Assembly: GCF_965363235.1 (NCBI RefSeq)
Contig: NC_134845.1
Coordinates: 22,694,524-22,758,523 of the forward strand
Length of the DNA: 64,000 nucleotides
Reading direction: 5' to 3'
DNA from: Mytilus galloprovincialis
Lineage: Eukaryota; Mollusca; Bivalvia; Mytilida; Mytilidae
The position numbers and the translations under genes were made by a program. Below the pieces are notes generated by a model. It had not been told where the DNA came from. It did no database searches and saw only the letters and a list, made by a program, of their open reading frames with translations. Of this stretch, positions 63,991 to 64,000 are shown one piece after another; the stretch's first letter is position 1; every line of letters begins with the position of its first letter.

Positions 63991-64000
63991 CTATCCTCTT

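Overview
The window looks like nuclear DNA of a bivalve mollusc, most likely a marine mussel of the genus Mytilus. This rests on AT-rich DNA, multi-exon genes with GT-AG introns, and many copies of dispersed repeats that I recognise from memory as typical of mussels. Examples are the block ending in 'gagcaaagcccataccg', the 'agctcacctggcccgaaggg' element, and MITEs starting 'cagtggcagatccagg' or 'ggcccgtagccaggaat'. There is no operon, CRISPR array, rRNA gene or intact tRNA gene. Species assignment is inference.

Three host genes lie on the + strand. Gene 1 (CDS 2321-26348, 10 exons, 723 aa as modelled) and gene 2 (CDS 31276-45008, 9 exons, 642 aa in the longer form) are tandem paralogues. Both start with two B-box zinc fingers and no RING, continue through short coiled-coil exons of matching phase, and end in a four-exon block that I assign to the C-terminal domain of the mitochondria-eating protein (MIEAP/SPATA18). 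The gene 1 coiled-coil region holds a duplicated exon copy with an in-frame stop. The gene 2 coiled-coil region has an optional exon coupled by phase to two acceptors 10 nt apart. Gene 3 (exons 55367-61278, 5' end not found) encodes a secreted-looking protein with a Cys-rich N-terminus, a starch-binding-like beta domain and a PF00756-type esterase with GYSLGG.

Most of the rest is mobile or repetitive. In gene 1 introns: TIR elements with reiterated internal words (560-1290, 5926-6676), a decayed Tc1/mariner (14340-15290), a 440-bp tRNA-SINE tandem array (21590-25500) split by a 166-bp satellite-bearing element (22256-24452), and palindromic hairpins. In gene 2 introns: an apparently intact Crypton-type tyrosine recombinase (33578-34981) followed by a 44-bp tandem repeat, and a 5'-eroded APE-type LINE on the minus strand (37735-41240). 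Between genes 2 and 3: two head-to-head inverted pairs of 5'-truncated Penelope-like elements (49580-51020 and 51140-53425). Each arm carries a recognisable but mutated hammerhead ribozyme.

The least ordinary signals are (a) a foldback family (9385-9536, 45459-45670, 62820-62966) whose 41-44-nt arms differ between copies yet remain almost perfectly complementary within each copy, (b) the B-box to MIEAP fusion in tandem, and (c) the splice arrangements in both fusion genes.
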